A stretch of 64,000 nt of DNA from Streptomyces sp. NBC_01314. Its GTDB lineage: Bacteria; Actinomycetota; Actinomycetes; Streptomycetales; Streptomycetaceae. The first letter of the stretch is position 1; each line of letters begins with the position of its first letter. Where the stretch lies: the NCBI RefSeq assembly GCF_041435215.1, contig NZ_CP108394.1, positions 868,001 through 932,000 of the forward strand, written 5' to 3'. The position numbers and the translations under genes were made by a program. Below the pieces are notes generated by a model. It was not told the DNA's origin and searched no databases. It saw nothing but the letters and a program-made list of their open reading frames with translations. This document shows, piece by piece, positions 62,340-64,000 of this stretch.

Positions 62340-64000
62340 TCAGGGCTGCGCCGCGGGCGCGGACGTACCCAGCAGTGACTGCGTCGCCTCGTGCTGCGCG
62401 ATGGTGAAGACGTCGCCGGTGCGGCCGGACTCCACGACGCGGCCCGCGTCCAGGACGGTGACGGTGTCCGTTCGGTCGGCGATGAGGAGCAGGTCGTGGC
62501 TGATGAGGATGAGGGTCGTGCCACGCCGCTCGCGCAGCTCGGCAAGAAGGTCCATGATCGCGTGGCCCGTGTCGGGGTCCAGCGCGGAGGTGATCTCGTC
62601 GCACATCAGCACCTCCGGCTCGGCGGCCAGCGCTCGCGCGATGGCGACGCGCTGGCGCTGTCCGCCGGACAGCTCGTGTGGGTAGCGGGCGGCGAAGTCG
62701 GGCGCCAGGCCGACCTGTTCGAGAAGGTCGGCCACTCGTTCGCCGACCTCCCTGGACGCGCAGCGTCGGTGCAACCGTAGCGGGCGGCCCACGGCGGCAC
62801 CGACGGTGCGGCTCGGGTTCAGCGCGCCGAGCGGGTTCTGCGTGATGAGTTGCAGTCCGCGTCGCTGTTCGCGGGTGCGTCCGCGCAGGCCGGTGCTCAG
62901 GGCCGTCCCGGCCAGGTGGATCGTGCCGGAGGTGCTGCGCTGGAGTCCCGCGACGGTGCGGACCAGGGTGGTCTTCCCCGAACCGGAGACCCCGACGATG
63001 CCGACCGCGGAGCCGGGCGTGACGGTGAGGTCGACGCCGGTGAGGGCGGGCGATCCGCGGAACGCCACGTGCAGGTTCCGTACTTCGAGGGCCGACCTGC
63101 TCTCCGGGGCCGAAGGGGCAGCAACGGTCCGTATCGCGGGCGCGGGGTTCGGCACGGGCGCGGGGCTCGGCGTGGCGCTCGGCGCAGACGCGGGGCTCGG
63201 GGCAGGCACGAAGCTCGACGCGGACGCGGGGCTCGGCGCAGGCACGAAGCTCGACGCGGCGCTCGACGCAGACGCGAGACTCGACGCAGACGCGGGCCTC
63301 GGCGCAGACGCGGCGCTCGGCGCAGACTCAGGGCTCGGCGCAGGCGCGAAGCCCGACGCGGCCAGTCGCGTGCCGAGTTCCACGATGTCGTCCGCGAAGT
63401 GCTCGACCACGGCCGGGTCGTGGCAGGAGATGGCGATGGCGAGGTGGTGTTCGCGGGCGAGGTGGCGCAGCAACTCCGCTATCTCGTCCCGGAGTTCGGG
63501 GTGGAGGCCGGCGGTCGGCTCGTCCAGGAGGAGGACGTCGGGGCGGCGGGCCAGGGCGCGGGCGAGGGCGACGCGGCGCTGTTGTCCGCCGGAGAGGGTG
63601 CCGGGGCGGCGTGCGGCCAGGCGGCCGTCGTCCGGGAGGCGGACCTCCGCGAGGAGCGCGGTCACCGCTTCGGGGCCGCGGTCGACCGCGAGTTCACGGA
63701 CCAGGCTTCGGACCCGCATCCGGGGGTTGAGGCCGGAGCCGGGGTCCTGGCCGACGTAGGCGAGGCGGGTGCCGCGCAGGGTGCGCAGTTCCCGGTCGGT
63801 GAGGGCGAAGACGTCATGCCCGAGGACGTCGACGTGGCCTCCGGCGCGGACGGTGCCGGGCGGCAGCAGGCCGGTCAGCGCGCGCAGCAGGGTGGTCTTG
63901 CCCGCGCCCGACGGGCCGGTGAGGGCGACCAGTCGGCCGGGGTGGACGGTCAGGGACGCGTCCCGCAGCAGGTGTCGGCCGTCGGGTGTCGCCACGGTGA
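62340..64000 (-). CDS. Double-ATPase peptide/oligopeptide ABC transporter protein, partial at right edge
   Basis: At least 551 aa visible; the frame is open to the edge and the first beta strand appears cut, so the true start is outside. Domain 1 has Walker [35 protein letters not shown] and Walker [12 protein letters not shown]. Domain 2 has [45 protein letters not shown]. They are OppD- and OppF-like ATPases fused by an 80-90-residue Ala/Ser/Pro linker. The permease genes should lie to the right. Imports peptides, nickel or similar solutes. Confidence 0.93.
   Translation of the reverse strand, partial: TVATPDGRHLLRDASLTVHPGRLVALTGPSGAGKTTLLRALTGLLPPGTVRAGGHVDVLGHDVFALTDRELRTLRGTRLAYVGQDPGSGLNPRMRVRSLVRELAVDRGPEAVTALLAEVRLPDDGRLAARRPGTLSGGQQRRVALARALARRPDVLLLDEPTAGLHPELRDEIAELLRHLAREHHLAIAISCHDPAVVEHFADDIVELGTRLAASGFAPAPSPESAPSAASAPRPASASSLASASSAASSFVPAPSPASASSFVPAPSPASAPSATPSPAPVPNPAPAIRTVAAPSAPESRSALEVRNLHVAFRGSPALTGVDLTVTPGSAVGIVGVSGSGKTTLVRTVAGLQRSTSGTIHLAGTALSTGLRGRTREQRRGLQLITQNPLGALNPSRTVGAAVGRPLRLHRRCASREVGERVADLLEQVGLAPDFAARYPHELSGGQRQRVAIARALAAEPEVLMCDEITSALDPDTGHAIMDLLAELRERRGTTLILISHDLLLIADRTDTVTVLDAGRVVESGRTGDVFTIAQHEATQSLLGTSAPAAQP
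63125..63360. repeat. Low-complexity coding repeat in the ABC linker
   Basis: Repeated gcgcagacgcggggctcg- and ggcacgaagctcgacgcg-like units encode the Ala/Ser/Pro linker between the two ATPase domains, e.g. two copies of [10 protein letters not shown]. Units are multiples of three, so the frame is kept. Confidence 0.8.

Overview
The window is a piece of a Streptomyces-type chromosome. It has very high GC, start codons mixed among ATG, GTG and TTG, dense ATGA/GTGA/TGATG gene overlaps, a SARP regulator, an isorenieratene-type carotenoid locus, a CmlR-like efflux pump and many IclR/TetR/GntR regulators. I see no rRNA, tRNA, CRISPR array or intact transposon.

Region 1 (1-19.6 kb) is the main find: a ribosomal-peptide gene cluster read mostly on the minus strand. 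An 80-aa acidic, cysteine-free precursor ending in Trp (17406-17648) is followed by a coupled TPR protein and three LanB-type proteins of about 750-810 aa. These lie in one overlapping operon with an unrecognised 491-aa protein that looks like a cysteine-less radical-SAM relative, a TldD/TldE-like metalloprotease pair, a glycine-oxidase-like flavoprotein and a VOC-fold protein. A fourth LanB-type gene runs off the left edge, divergent from an M20 amidohydrolase. All four carry the SFFGP and GR.Y.DR signatures of the LanB glutamylation domain; the three complete ones lack an elimination domain, and no LanC or Cys-containing core is present. This fits peptide aminoacyl-tRNA ligases (PEARLs), which extend a scaffold peptide with tRNA-borne amino acids, as in ammosamide-type pathways. 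An FMN reductase-like flavoprotein and a SARP lie upstream, and a 22-bp-period direct repeat before the precursor is a candidate SARP site. The product is unknown; the link to Trp-derived alkaloids is inference.

Region 2 (19.7-25.4 kb) holds an IclR regulator, a DHA2 exporter divergent from a TetR gene over a 22-bp palindrome, a stretch of gene relics (GAF and IS481 fragments, 11-bp repeats) and a CmlR-like chloramphenicol exporter.

Region 3 (26-35.5 kb) is a carotenoid locus: crtE-crtI-crtB plus a Rieske gene leftward, crtY-crtT-crtU rightward, with a sigma-factor relic between them and 15-bp repeats before crtT.

Region 4 (35.7-64 kb) is mixed: a secreted subtilisin, a Ser/Thr kinase, a lipoprotein, a frameshifted UvrA-like relic, a TetR-rhodanese pair with duplicated operators, a GlxA/AraC-isochorismatase pair, GntR plus an FAD oxidase, a secreted GH115 glucuronidase, an ABC exporter, a second TPR protein, a DUF1062 protein, a ketosynthase relic, small hypotheticals, a GNAT, a ComB-like protein, a coupled operon of RsbW-like kinase, 64-aa protein and DUF4037 protein, a STAS protein, and a double-ATPase peptide ABC protein leaving the right edge. 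Strong hairpins separate several convergent genes.
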